Assembly (NCBI GenBank): GCA_036264355.1
Contig: DATARD010000047.1
Location: 1 to 64,000 of the forward strand
Source of the DNA: UBA5704 sp036264355
Lineage (GTDB): Bacteria; Acidobacteriota; Thermoanaerobaculia; Multivoradales; UBA5704
Length of the DNA: 64,000 bases
Direction of reading: 5' to 3'
Notes under the pieces: model-generated
Told to the model about the DNA's origin: nothing
Database searches by the model: none
The model's input: only the letters and a program-made list of their open reading frames with translations
Position numbers and translations under genes: made by a program
In this document: piece by piece, positions 42,517-49,841 of the stretch
Layout: each line of letters opens with the position of its first letter
Position numbering within the stretch: the stretch's first letter is position 1

Positions 42517-43683
42517 ATGCTCCAACTCCGCATCAAGCAGCAACCCTTGGGGGACGGTCGCCACCGGGTGGACCTCGATCTCACTGGTGACGGTGCTCCG
42601 CGCGCGGCGACCTGTACGTTCCCGTTCCATCTCTCGCCGCAGGATGAAGAGGGGATGCGCTGGTATCTGGAGGATTTCCTTCAATATCCCCAGGCACCGG
42701 CGCCGATGATCGCGCGGCGGATCGAGGGGCGGATTGCGGAGATGGGGACGGAGCTGTTCAAGGCGGTGTTCCAGGCCAACAACGACGCCCGGAAGATCTG
42801 GAGTCGCGTGGAGGAGCGGCTACCGGAAACACGTATCGAGATCATCTCGGGTGTGACCGAGGCGGCCACGATTCCCTGGGAGCTGCTCCGGGAGCCAGAG
42901 GCTGACATTGTCTTGGCCCTCACCGCCCATTCGTTCGTGCGCGCACAGCCCAACACAGCCCGCGCGCCTCAGCTACCGGCCAATGAAGAAGGGAAAAAGA
43001 TCCGTATCCTTCTGGTCATCTGCCGGCCGCGGGGAGCCCAGGATGTACCGTTCCGTTCGGTAGCGAGCCGGCTGATCAGGGGGCTTGGCGCGGCGAATAG
43101 AGAAGCCTATGACTTGGACGTCCTGAGGCCGCCTACCTTCGAGCAGCTTGGGCGGGTGCTCCGACAGGCGCAGATCGCGGGCCAGCCGTATCACGTGGTC
43201 CACTTCGATGGCCACGGCGCTTACATGGAGGTCAAGGAGCCTGGTGCGCTCGGAGCTCTCTTGGGACATCTCACTTCGATCGTCCTTGCCGCACCGCGCG
43301 CCGGCAAGCGCGGTTTTCTCTGGTTCGAGAACCCGCAGCTCCAAGGCAACGGCGAACTGGTGGACGGCACCTCGCTGGGCCAGTTCCTCGCGGCGACGGG
43401 GGTGCCCGTTATCATGTGCTCGCAGCAGAGCGATTGCGTCGAGCTCGTCGCCGGGCTGGACGCGCTCGACGGCGAGGCCCTGCGACTGGCCCTCCGCCAC
43501 AGCATCAAGGAACGAAATCGTCGGAATCGAGCACAGCCGCGGCGACGTGTGCGTATTTGTTCGTCGAGATGTCTGTGGAGTCCGAATGAGCCCTGCCGGA
43601 AAGAGCCCGGAGCGCTGCGAGCGGCTTCCGGGTCTTCGGGACGCCTGGATGCTCCGCGACGTCAAGAGCATCCAGCTCAATGA
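42517..43683 (+). CDS. CHAT-domain protein, C-terminally truncated
   Basis: 388 residues as read. An N-terminal domain (1-130) is followed by a CHAT caspase-like domain: IRILLVICRPRGAQDVPF, EQLGRVLRQAQIAGQPYHVVHFDGHG with the catalytic His, and GVPVIMCSQQSD around the place of the catalytic Cys. Clear coding character ends near 43510 (LRLALRHSIK). The last 57 residues are Arg-rich and lie antisense to the antitoxin gene, so the original C-terminus, usually a repeat or effector domain, has been lost. The truncated protein may still fold as a protease domain. Confidence 0.65.
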   Translation: MLQLRIKQQPLGDGRHRVDLDLTGDGAPRAATCTFPFHLSPQDEEGMRWYLEDFLQYPQAPAPMIARRIEGRIAEMGTELFKAVFQANNDARKIWSRVEERLPETRIEIISGVTEAATIPWELLREPEADIVLALTAHSFVRAQPNTARAPQLPANEEGKKIRILLVICRPRGAQDVPFRSVASRLIRGLGAANREAYDLDVLRPPTFEQLGRVLRQAQIAGQPYHVVHFDGHGAYMEVKEPGALGALLGHLTSIVLAAPRAGKRGFLWFENPQLQGNGELVDGTSLGQFLAATGVPVIMCSQQSDCVELVAGLDALDGEALRLALRHSIKERNRRNRAQPRRRVRICSSRCLWSPNEPCRKEPGALRAASGSSGRLDAPRRQEHPAQ

Positions 43684-43750
43684 TGAGCCGACGGCGCTCA
43701 TCGGAAGAGAGCGTCCGAGCTGTGTCCAGGATGGCGGTCAGCTTGTCCAT
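43505..43750 (-). CDS. Orphan antitoxin-like protein
   Basis: 81 residues. It begins MDKLTAILDTARTLSSDERRRLIIELDAL, a helix typical of small antitoxin or addiction proteins that start with a Leu/Arg-rich helix. It ends with HSDSTDISTNKYAHVAAAVLDSDDFVP. TAGAAT lies 11 nt before the ATG and no ribosome site is visible. A partner toxin would be expected directly downstream, but that place is taken by the truncated CHAT gene on the other strand. So the module has lost its toxin, or its partner is elsewhere. Confidence 0.6.
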   Translation of the reverse strand: MDKLTAILDTARTLSSDERRRLIIELDALDVAEHPGVPKTRKPLAALRALSGRAHSDSTDISTNKYAHVAAAVLDSDDFVP

Positions 43751-43813
43751 GGCTGTCTGATATTCTAGCGCATCGCCGCAATTCGTCCAGACTGCCCCCA
43801 CCCGATCCCCTGC

Positions 43814-43819
43814 TACAAT
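43814..43819 (+). promoter_or_regulatory. -10 hexamer of leaderless GT2 gene
   Basis: TACAAT, eight bases before the ATG at 43828, with GC-only sequence between and no ribosome site. Confidence 0.5.
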
Positions 43820-43827
43820 CCCCGCCG

Positions 43828-44823
43828 ATGAGCCCACAGCCGACTCCACTCCCGCGCCCCGTCCCGCCGCCCGCCCATGATCCCGCGGCGGAGGTGGACG
43901 TGACGGTGCTCGTGCCGGTGCTGGATGAGGCGGGGACGGTGCGCGAGCTGGCGTCGCGGGTGGCGGCGGTGCTCGATGGGATTGGACGGAGCTTCGAGAT
44001 CGTCTTTGTCGATGACGGCTCGCGGGATGGCACGCCGGACCGGGTGCGTGAGGCTCGCGAGGCCGATCCGCGGGTCAAGCTGGTGCGGTTGCGCCGCAAC
44101 TTCGGGAAGGCGGCGGCGCTTTCGGCCGGCTTCGACCAGGCGCGCGGGCGCATCGTCATCACCATGGACGGCGACCTTCAGGACGATCCCGAGGAGATCC
44201 CGCGGTTTCTTGAGGCGTTGGACGGCCGCGATCTGGATCTCGTGTCCGGCTGGAAGCAGCACCGCCAGGATCCGGCTTCGAAGCGGCTGCCGTCTCTTCT
44301 GTTCAACTGGGTGACGCGGCGGGTGGCAGGCGTCGATCTCCACGACTTCAACTGCGGCTTCAAGGCGTACCGCCGCGAGGTGCTGGAGCAGATCTCGATC
44401 TATGGCGAGCTGCATCGCTACATTCCGGTGCTGGCCAGCCGCCGCGGCTTCAGCGTCGGCGAGATTCCGGTCAATCATCATCCGCGCCAGTACGGCACCA
44501 GCAAGTACGGATGGGACCGCCTCTACAAGGGGCTCCTCGATCTCATCACCGTCCTCTTCATCACCCGCTACACCCGCCGGCCGCTCCACCTGTTCGGCGC
44601 CGTCGGGCTCAGCTTTTTGGGGCTCGGCTTCGGCATCAACCTCTATCTGGCGATCCTCTGGATGAGCGGCGAGCATCTGTCGAACCGGCCGCTGCTCCTC
44701 TTGGGCGTCCTTCTGATGCTGCTCGGCATCCAGGTGCTGACCACCGGCCTGCTCGGCGAGATGATCACCTTCAAGAACTTCCGGCGGCCCGACAGCTATT
44801 CGGTCAAAGAACGGCTGGAGTGA
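43828..44823 (+). CDS. GT2 glycosyltransferase, DPM1/GtrB type
   Basis: 331 residues. The GT-A core: VTVLVPVLDEAGTVRELASRV, IVFVDDGSRDGTPDRV, LVRLRRNFGKAAALSAGFDQARG, MDGDLQDDPEEIPRF (metal-binding DGD), and NCGFKAYRREVL. Two membrane helices lie at the C-terminus (about 255-275 and 285-310). Such enzymes move a sugar from UDP- or GDP-sugar to undecaprenyl or dolichyl phosphate at the inner membrane face. It lies directly before a GT4 gene and is likely transcribed with it. Confidence 0.88.
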   Translation: MSPQPTPLPRPVPPPAHDPAAEVDVTVLVPVLDEAGTVRELASRVAAVLDGIGRSFEIVFVDDGSRDGTPDRVREAREADPRVKLVRLRRNFGKAAALSAGFDQARGRIVITMDGDLQDDPEEIPRFLEALDGRDLDLVSGWKQHRQDPASKRLPSLLFNWVTRRVAGVDLHDFNCGFKAYRREVLEQISIYGELHRYIPVLASRRGFSVGEIPVNHHPRQYGTSKYGWDRLYKGLLDLITVLFITRYTRRPLHLFGAVGLSFLGLGFGINLYLAILWMSGEHLSNRPLLLLGVLLMLLGIQVLTTGLLGEMITFKNFRRPDSYSVKERLE

Positions 44824-44833
44824 GCTTCTGGCG

Positions 44834-46051
44834 CTGGAGCTGCTTTTCCTCACCCAGACGTTCCCTCGCTTCGCCGGCGACACCGCCGGGCCGTTCATCC
44901 GCGATCTGGCCCTGGGACTGGTCCGCGGCGGCGACCGGGTGACCGTGCTCGCTCCTCACGCTGAAGGGCTGGCCGGAGCCTGGATGGAGGGGGGCGTCGA
45001 GGTGGCGACTTTCCGCTATGCGCCGGAACGCTGGGAGGTGCTCGGCTATGGCCGCACTCTCGAAGCGGACGAGCGGGTGAAGGGGCGGGCTGCTCTGGCG
45101 ACGCCGCTCTACGCTCTCGCGTTGCGCCGCGCGATCCGCCACGCTCTCGCCCGGCGCCGCTACGACCTGGTGCATGCGCATTGGATCGTTCCCAACGGGG
45201 TGATCGCGGCTGGGGTGGGAAAAGTTCCTCTCGCCATTGGTCTGCATGGCAGCGATGTTTTTCTGGCCGAGAAGTCGGGAGTGCGACACCTGGCGCGGCG
45301 CGCTCTACGGCGGGCGCGCCTTCTCACCGGCTGCTCGCCCGAGCTGGTGGACCGCATGCTGGCGCTCGGGTTTCCGGCCGAGCGGTCGCGGGTCATCCCC
45401 TACGGCGTCGACGTAACGGCGTTCTCTCCGACTGCAGGGAGGCGGGCGATCTGGCGGACGAAGCTGGGGATTCCCGAGGAGGCGCCGCTGATCCTCGGCG
45501 TCGGCCGGATGGCCACCAAGAAGGGGTTCCACGTGCTGCTGGAGGTGCTGCCGGCGCTTCTGGCCGCGCATCCGGAGGCACACGTGGTGCTGGCCGGCGG
45601 CGGCGATCTGCTGGATCGTTTCACCGCCCTGGCCGGATCGGCCGAGCTGGCGGGCCGCCTGCATCTGCCCGGCTCCTTGTTGCGCGACACCTTGCCCGAT
45701 CTGTATCGGGCCGCCGATCTTTTTGTGCTGCCGGCGGTACACGATGCCAAGGGGAACGTGGACGGCCTGCCCAATGTCATCCTGGAGGCGATGGCAAGCG
45801 GCCTGCCGGTGGTCGCTTCGGGGATTTCGGGCATACCGCTTGCTGTGGAAGATGGGCGGACAGGGCTCCTGGTTGCGGAAAAAGAGCCGCAGGCGCTGCT
45901 GGCTGCGCTCCGGCGGTTGTTGCAGGCTCCGGGCGAGGCGCGGGAGATGGGGGAGCGGGGGCGGCGGAGGGCGGTTGCGGAGCTGACCTGGGACGCTGTG
46001 GCGGCGCGCTATCGCGAAGGCTATGTGATGGCCTTGTCCATGCGGGGTTGA
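44834..46051 (+). CDS. GT4 glycosyltransferase with apparent CTG start
   Basis: 405 residues as placed. The C-terminal GT4 block is clear: VGRMATKKGFHVLLEVLPALLAAHPEAHVVLAGGGD, then LPNVILEAMASGLPVVASGISGIPLAVEDGRTGLLV. The first ATG/GTG-type start is a GTG at 44939, but the upstream frame already reads ELLFLTQTFPRFAGDTAGPF, the standard N-terminal beta strand and loop of GT4 enzymes. No ATG, GTG or TTG precedes it. A CTG at 44834 or 44828 lies after GGAG (44817-44820) at the end of the GT2 gene. I take a CTG start, which is unusual. A sequencing error is the alternative. Confidence 0.75.
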   Translation: MELLFLTQTFPRFAGDTAGPFIRDLALGLVRGGDRVTVLAPHAEGLAGAWMEGGVEVATFRYAPERWEVLGYGRTLEADERVKGRAALATPLYALALRRAIRHALARRRYDLVHAHWIVPNGVIAAGVGKVPLAIGLHGSDVFLAEKSGVRHLARRALRRARLLTGCSPELVDRMLALGFPAERSRVIPYGVDVTAFSPTAGRRAIWRTKLGIPEEAPLILGVGRMATKKGFHVLLEVLPALLAAHPEAHVVLAGGGDLLDRFTALAGSAELAGRLHLPGSLLRDTLPDLYRAADLFVLPAVHDAKGNVDGLPNVILEAMASGLPVVASGISGIPLAVEDGRTGLLVAEKEPQALLAALRRLLQAPGEAREMGERGRRRAVAELTWDAVAARYREGYVMALSMRG

Positions 46052-46062
46052 TTCCATATACT
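46034..46062 (+). promoter_or_regulatory. Sigma70-type promoter of HU gene
   Basis: TTGTCC at 46034-46039, a 17-bp spacer, TATACT at 46057-46062. It lies across the stop of the GT4 gene and gives a leader of about 50 nt before the HU start. Confidence 0.6.
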
Positions 46063-46120
46063 TCAGGTAACCCTTCAGCCTTTCGTGGCTGCAGACGAGG
46101 ATCTTCTTCTGAGCACGGCC

Positions 46121-46468
46121 ATGGCGCCCAAGACGAGAGCTTCTCACCCCGGCAAGACCAAGGCGGACCTGGTCGACGTGGTCTACGACCGTCATGGCGG
46201 GTTGACCAAGGATGAGGCGGCGGAGATCGTCGACGCCATCCTCCATACCGTCAAGAGCTCCCTCGGCCGCGGGCAGACGGTGCGGATCAAGAACTTCGGA
46301 ACCTTCGAGATCACCGCCCGGCCGGGCCGGGTCGGGGTCAATCCGGTGAGCGGCGAGAAGATCTTCATCCAGCCGCACAAGGGGTTGAGCTTCCGGCCGT
46401 CGCGCAAGCTCAAGGACGAAATCACGGTCGTCAAGAACGTAGGCCGTCCACGCAAGGAGCGCGAGTAA
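46121..46468 (+). CDS. HU-family DNA-binding protein (IHF alpha-like position)
   Basis: 115 residues from the ATG at 46121; an in-frame GTG at 46085 would add 12. The HU fold: KTKADLVDVVYDRHGGLTKDEAAEIVDAILHTVKSSLGRG, IKNFGTFEITARPGRVGVNPVSGEKIFIQPHKGLSFRPSRKL. The arm tip NPVSG keeps the intercalating Pro. A basic tail GRPRKERE follows. The next gene is a MerR regulator; ihfA followed by merR is a common bacterial order. It could pair with the other IHF-like protein encoded after rpsA. Confidence 0.88.
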   Translation: MAPKTRASHPGKTKADLVDVVYDRHGGLTKDEAAEIVDAILHTVKSSLGRGQTVRIKNFGTFEITARPGRVGVNPVSGEKIFIQPHKGLSFRPSRKLKDEITVVKNVGRPRKERE

Positions 46469-46474
46469 AGCCAC

Positions 46475-47035
46475 ATGGTGGGCAAGGTCAAGGTCCAGAA
46501 GCGTCTGTATTACAAGATCGGGGAGGCCTGCAAGGCCCTCGGCATCCAGCCCTACGTGCTGCGCTACTGGGAGACCGAGTTCCCGGCCCTGGCGCCGAGC
46601 AAGAGCCGGTCCGGCCAGCGCGTCTACAGCCAGAAAGAGCTGGAGATCATCCGGCGGATCAAGGAGCTGCTGTACGACGAGGGCTACACGATCGCCGGCG
46701 CGAAGAAGAAGCTTGAGACGGAGCTTGCCAACGGCTCGCTGGGCGAGGGGGACGACGAGTCGGCGGTCGTCCAGGCAGGTCCCGAGGAGGAACCGGAAGC
46801 TCCGGAAGCTCCGGCGGCGGTTCCCGCACCGTCGCCTGCCGCACCGCGGCGAACCCGGCCGCAGGCGGTGAAGCCCCCTGCGGCGCCCGCGGTGGTGGCT
46901 GCGGCGAGCGTGGAAGCCCCCGAGAGCCCCGCCAGCGACGCCGAGGAGCGCCTCCTGAATCTCCGGTCGGCTGTCGCGAAGGCCCTGAGCGAAGCGCGGG
47001 ACCTGCTCGCGCTGCTCGACGCCAAGGCTCCCTGA
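46475..47035 (+). CDS. MerR-family transcriptional regulator
   Basis: 186 residues. N-terminal MerR helix-turn-helix (about 10-80): YYKIGEACKALGIQPYVLRYWETEFPALAPSKSRSGQRVYSQKELEIIRRIKELLYDEGYTIAGAKKKL. A Pro/Ala-rich linker (about 100-150) joins a short C-terminal helix. No cysteines suited to metal binding are visible, so this is the HU-linked, non-metal subgroup. It starts 6 nt after the HU stop. Confidence 0.85.
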   Translation: MVGKVKVQKRLYYKIGEACKALGIQPYVLRYWETEFPALAPSKSRSGQRVYSQKELEIIRRIKELLYDEGYTIAGAKKKLETELANGSLGEGDDESAVVQAGPEEEPEAPEAPAAVPAPSPAAPRRTRPQAVKPPAAPAVVAAASVEAPESPASDAEERLLNLRSAVAKALSEARDLLALLDAKAP

Positions 47036-47053
47036 AGAGTTAAACTCGCGCTC

Positions 47054-48217
47054 ATGAGAGCGCTCCTCAGCACACCCCTCACCCTTTGCCTCCTGCTCTC
47101 CTGCGCGCCGTCCGGGAACGGCGCCGCGCGGCCGGCGATCTCCCACAGCCGGCTGCCGCTCAATCTGATCCACCTCCCTCCCGGCTTCAAGATCGACGTC
47201 TACGCCGACGATCTTCCCAACGCGCGCCAGATGGCCTTGTCGCCGCAAGGCATTCTCTACGTCGGCTCCCTCGGTGCGGGCAAGGTCTATGCCGTGGTGG
47301 ACAGCGACAAGGACGGCCGGGCGGACAAGATCTACACCGTCGCGAGCGGCCTCAAGCTGCCGAGCGGGCTCGCCTGGCGCGACGGCGCGCTGTACATCGG
47401 AGCGGTGTCGAAGATCGTGCGCCTGCCGGGGATCGACGCCAGGCTCGCCAATCCGCCGGCTCCCGAAACGGTGTCCGAGGCGTTCCCGAAGGATGAGCAT
47501 CACGGCTGGAAGTTCCTCGGCTTCGGACCGGACGGCAAGCTCTACGTGCCGGTGGGCGCACCGTGCAACCTGTGCGACGAGGACAACCCGATCTACGCCT
47601 CAATCACCCGCATCGCGATCGACCGCGAGGGCAAGGCGTCGGCGCCCGAGATCTACGCCCGCGGCGTGCGCAACACGGTGGGCTTCGACTGGCATCCGCA
47701 GACGCATGAGCTGTGGTTCACCGACAACGGCCGCGACATGCTCGGCGACGACATGCCGCCGGACGAGCTGAACCGTGCGCCGAAGGCGGGCCTCCACTTC
47801 GGGTTCCCGTACTGCCACGGCGGCGACATCGCCGATCCCAAGTTTGGCGCCGGCCATCCGTGCAGCAAGTACCAGCCGCCGGTCCAGAAGCTCGGCCCGC
47901 ACGTGGCGTCGATCGGCATGCGCTTCTACACCGGAACGATGTTCCCGGCCGAGTACCGCAATCAGGTCTTCATTGCCGAGCACGGCTCATGGAACCGCAG
48001 CACACCGATCGGCTACCGGGTCACCGTCGTCAAGCTGGACGCGCAGGGCAAGGCGGTCTCCTACCAGCCGTTCGCCGAGGGCTGGCTGCAGCATGGAGAT
48101 GCCTGGGGACGGCCGGCCGATGTGCTGGTGATGCCCGACGGCGCGCTCCTCGTCTCGGACGATCACGCCGGGGTGGTCTACCGCATCACCTATGCGGCGC
48201 CGCACAAGGCCGGGTGA
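47054..48217 (+). CDS. Sorbosone dehydrogenase-like/PQQ-type propeller lipoprotein
   Basis: 387 residues. Lipoprotein signal with lipobox LLSC (Cys at about 17). A six-bladed propeller: PPGFKIDVYADDLPNARQMALSPQGILYVGS, FLGFGPDGKLYVPVGAPCNLC, ARGVRNTVGFDWHPQTHELWFTDNGRDMLGDDMPPDELN, HGSWNRSTPIGYRV. These match L-sorbosone dehydrogenase and soluble PQQ glucose dehydrogenase relatives. It would oxidise a sugar or aldehyde in the periplasm if PQQ is supplied; no pqq genes are here. TAAACT lies 7 nt before the ATG without a ribosome site. Confidence 0.8.
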   Translation: MRALLSTPLTLCLLLSCAPSGNGAARPAISHSRLPLNLIHLPPGFKIDVYADDLPNARQMALSPQGILYVGSLGAGKVYAVVDSDKDGRADKIYTVASGLKLPSGLAWRDGALYIGAVSKIVRLPGIDARLANPPAPETVSEAFPKDEHHGWKFLGFGPDGKLYVPVGAPCNLCDEDNPIYASITRIAIDREGKASAPEIYARGVRNTVGFDWHPQTHELWFTDNGRDMLGDDMPPDELNRAPKAGLHFGFPYCHGGDIADPKFGAGHPCSKYQPPVQKLGPHVASIGMRFYTGTMFPAEYRNQVFIAEHGSWNRSTPIGYRVTVVKLDAQGKAVSYQPFAEGWLQHGDAWGRPADVLVMPDGALLVSDDHAGVVYRITYAAPHKAG

Positions 48218-48219
48218 AT

Positions 48220-48241
48220 CTTCGCCCTCCAGCGGGCGAAG
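48220..48241 (+). terminator. Terminator after propeller lipoprotein gene
   Basis: CTTCGCCC at 48220-48227 pairs with GGGCGAAG at 48234-48241, 2 nt after the stop, then AAAA. Confidence 0.6.
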
Positions 48242-48307
48242 AAAAGATCGGGATGGCGGTACACAGTGTGATAGGCTGTCGCGCATCGACAAGACGGGGG
48301 TGAAAGA

Positions 48308-48721
48308 GTGGATCAGGAGCTGAGGGCCTATCTGGAGGAGCGGGAAGCCAGGATGGAAACTCGGATGGACGAGCGGTTCGCCCGAGTGGACGAGCGGTTC
48401 ACCCGGATGGACGAGCGGTTCGAGAGAGTGGAGACCGAAACCCGCCAGACCAGGGTTCTTGTGGAAGGTCTGCACGACACCGTCCGCCTGCTCGCCGAGG
48501 GGGTGATCGGCACCGGTGAGCGGATCGATGCTCTTCGCGAGGAGACCACGGGGAGGCTCGAAGAGATTAAGGGCTCTGTCGACATGATCCACAAGATCCT
48601 GGTCCCCCGCGTGAATAGCCTGGAAAACCGCGTGAAGATCCTGGAGGACAGAGCGGAGCGGGAGAACCGGGATGTCCTCGAGGTCATCCGCGAGAAATTC
48701 GGCCTCCGCCGTCAGGCCTGA
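48308..48721 (+). CDS. Coiled-coil protein
   Basis: 137 residues, GTG start. Three to four short repeats of DERFxRxDERF at 20-45, then a long amphipathic helix to the end. The whole protein should form a parallel or antiparallel coiled coil, probably oligomeric. It overlaps the 3' end of the convergent nitrilase gene by 10 nt. No family beyond the coiled coil recognised. Confidence 0.65.
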   Translation: MDQELRAYLEEREARMETRMDERFARVDERFTRMDERFERVETETRQTRVLVEGLHDTVRLLAEGVIGTGERIDALREETTGRLEEIKGSVDMIHKILVPRVNSLENRVKILEDRAERENRDVLEVIREKFGLRRQA

Positions 48722-49728
48722 TACCCAAGCTTCCGCTTCACTCCCACCGTCGCCTCGTCGTTCCCCTCGATGCTCAACTTCTCCCGGTCGGCGCCGCGCC
48801 CGGCCGGGTAGAAGCTCTCTCGATACATCGGGTAGCACTCGCTGCGCAGATGCCCCAGCGTCTGATGGCCACGGCGGGTGGCCCTCTCGTGGCGCAGGGC
48901 GCCGACGTCGAGCGGGCCGACGACGATCTTCTCCCCCGGACCGGGATCGGCCTGCGCCAGGATCCGTCCTTCGAAATCGACGATCATGCTGCCGCCCGGC
49001 CAGGAGAAGGGGGGATAGTGGGAGAGGCTCGCCGCCTGGTTCGACGCCACCACGTAGGCGATGTTTTCGAGCGCCCGGCAGCGGTTCACCACCGTCCACC
49101 AGTCCATCGGCGCGGTCGCCCCCCAGGGGTCCATGTAGGCCGAGACGCGGATCAGCACCTCGGCGCCGTTGGCGGTCAGTTGGCGAAGCGTCTCCGGGAA
49201 CAGCCAGTCGTAGCAGATCGCCACCCCCAGCTTGCCGATCGGCGTGTCGACGACCGGGAACATCTCCTCGTCGTAGCCGGGGAGGTCGTGCGGGCTGGCG
49301 TGGACCTCCCAGGGAATCCAGGGATTGACCTTGCGGTATTTCGAAAGGATGCCGTCCGGCCCGATCAGGCAGGTGGTGTTGAAGACGGCGCCGGGATATT
49401 TCTCGTCGCTTTCGAGGAACGTTCCGGTCTGGATCCAGATTCCGAGCTCCTTCGCTTTCGCGATATAGCGTTCGGTGTGCTCGTTGGGGATCGGCACCGC
49501 CAGCTTGTCGAGCAGCTCGCGGGCGGTGGGATAGACCGGAGCGGCATGCGCGAACTCGGGAAAGACGACGAGCTTGACGGGCAGGAAAGGTGCATAGCCT
49601 CCCACGGCATGATCGATCATGTTGATCATCCGGTCCACGTGCGCTTTGATTCCGGAACGATGGCCCGGGTTTCCGAAATCGACCTGGCAGGCCGCCGCCG
49701 CATAACGAAGTTTTTCTTCACCGCTCAT
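48712..49728 (-). CDS. Nitrilase-superfamily amidohydrolase
   Basis: 338 residues. Catalytic triad in order: Glu58 (VFPEFAHAAP), Lys133 (YRKVNPW), Cys172 (VAICYDWLFPE). The rest of the carbon-nitrogen hydrolase fold is intact. The subgroup (aliphatic amidase, N-carbamoylase or other) cannot be told from motifs alone. Cytoplasmic, and alone on this strand. The stop overlaps the coiled-coil gene end. Confidence 0.88.
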   Translation of the reverse strand: MSGEEKLRYAAAACQVDFGNPGHRSGIKAHVDRMINMIDHAVGGYAPFLPVKLVVFPEFAHAAPVYPTARELLDKLAVPIPNEHTERYIAKAKELGIWIQTGTFLESDEKYPGAVFNTTCLIGPDGILSKYRKVNPWIPWEVHASPHDLPGYDEEMFPVVDTPIGKLGVAICYDWLFPETLRQLTANGAEVLIRVSAYMDPWGATAPMDWWTVVNRCRALENIAYVVASNQAASLSHYPPFSWPGGSMIVDFEGRILAQADPGPGEKIVVGPLDVGALRHERATRRGHQTLGHLRSECYPMYRESFYPAGRGADREKLSIEGNDEATVGVKRKLGYQA

Positions 49729-49825
49729 GAACAGGGATTCTAACCCCAGGTGATGGTGTAACGGAGCCCTCGGCTCCGGCGCCTGTCAAAAGGGGGCCGA
49801 GCTATCCGCCGCCGGTCGGCGGGAG

Positions 49826-49831
49826 TAGAAT
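49826..49831 (+). promoter_or_regulatory. -10 hexamer at head of CRTAC operon
   Basis: TAGAAT, ten bases before the ATG of the acyltransferase fusion at 49842; no -35 or ribosome site is obvious. Confidence 0.5.
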
Positions 49832-49841
49832 CGACGAGGCG

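Noticed and set aside
43221..43508. Toxin gene following the orphan antitoxin on the minus strand
   Set aside because: The frame is open but shows no PIN or RelE motif, while the plus strand there reads as CHAT protein.
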